A stretch of DNA of 6,101 nt from Pseudonocardiales bacterium (lineage in GTDB: Bacteria > Actinomycetota > Actinomycetes > Mycobacteriales > Jatrophihabitantaceae). Both the position numbers and the translations under genes were made by a program. The stretch's first letter is position 1; the number at the start of each line of letters is the position of its first letter. Location of the stretch: the NCBI GenBank assembly GCA_025465405.1, contig JAODNL010000219.1:1-6101 (forward strand), given 5' to 3'. Shown here one piece after another: positions 5,734-6,101 of this stretch. A model generated the notes under the pieces. That model saw only the letters and a program-made list of their open reading frames with translations, had not been told where the DNA came from and searched no databases.

Positions 5734-6101
5734 TCAGTGGATGGCGGGATTCGGCGCGGCGGGCTGCCCCTGGCTCTCGGCGACAAGGTCAACCAGGTGA
5801 AGGATCGCTGGCAGCGCTGCACCGAGCGCCTGCGTCTCCGGCTCGGGCAGTTTGTTGATCAGTTCCGTCAACAGCGACGCGCCGGCGCGACGCAGGTCGC
5901 GCAGCTGCCGCCGCCCAGCCCGGGTGATGGCCACCAGGACCACTCGGGCGTCACCCGGATCGCGGCGGCGCTCAACGAGACGCAGCTCCTCGAGCTGAAT
6001 GACCAGCGTGGTCATCGACGGCTGGGTCACCTCTCCGTTCATGGCCAGATCGGTCAGCCGCCGCGGGCCGGTCCGCTCAAGGGTCGAGAGCGTCGACGCG
6101 G
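5734..6101 (-). CDS. MarR-family transcriptional regulator, 5' truncated by the window edge
   Basis: The frame is open from the window edge (first full codon at 6099) to a TGA at 5736-5734, giving 121 residues. The winged helix is visible: RRLTDLAMNGEVTQPSMTTL is the DNA-reading helix-turn-helix, followed by VIQLEELRLVERRRDPGDAR, the wing with its typical R-x-DPxDxR signature, and VAITRAG. The remainder is the C-terminal dimer helix. The internal ATG at 6042 cuts the helix-turn-helix and is not the start. MarR proteins usually repress efflux or stress genes until a phenolic or similar ligand binds. Here the gene leads directly into a Usp and an MFS exporter gene, so control of that operon is likely. 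Its own promoter and operator lie beyond the window. Confidence 0.9.
   Translation of the reverse strand, partial: ASTLSTLERTGPRRLTDLAMNGEVTQPSMTTLVIQLEELRLVERRRDPGDARVVLVAITRAGRRQLRDLRRAGASLLTELINKLPEPETQALGAALPAILHLVDLVAESQGQPAAPNPAIH

Overview
The window is high-GC DNA with GC-rich third codon positions, GTG starts, short spacers and protein families common in actinomycetes: a COG4315-type secreted lipoprotein repeat, a SigL-like ECF sigma factor, and paired MarR/TetR regulators with MFS pumps. I read it as chromosome of a high-GC actinobacterium and cannot name the genus.

Layout. On the + strand, the 3' end of a secreted or lipoprotein gene (1-196) is followed by a strong hairpin (247-279), then a stretch that looks like a headless membrane-protein remnant (about 282-398), and a class I SAM-dependent methyltransferase (399-1124). 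Everything else is on the minus strand. In transcription order it is: a 5'-truncated MarR regulator (6101-5734), a universal stress protein (5718-5236), an MFS efflux pump of the YfmO-like type (5199-3934), a TetR regulator (3831-3229), a second MFS transporter of the NepI-like type (3167-1728), and an ECF sigma factor (1731-1207). The sigma gene converges on the methyltransferase.

Regulatory logic. MarR, Usp and the first MFS gene are separated by 15 and 36 nt and look like one operon, probably a drug- or stress-responsive efflux unit. The TetR gene and the second MFS gene each carry the same operator, TACTGAAC-N5-GTTCAGTA, inside the 17-bp spacer of a putative promoter. TetR therefore most likely represses itself and the second pump. 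The operator in front of the second pump sits inside a wider inverted repeat whose inner arm contains that pump's Shine-Dalgarno sequence. Read-through mRNA from tetR should hide this site, whereas mRNA started at the pump's own promoter should not.

The sigma start codon overlaps the stop codon of the second pump (GTGA), and no anti-sigma gene lies next to it. Sigma synthesis may thus be tied to TetR induction and pump translation. This TetR-pump-sigma chain is the most unusual part of the window. The families are familiar; the arrangement and the leader structure are what deserve checking.
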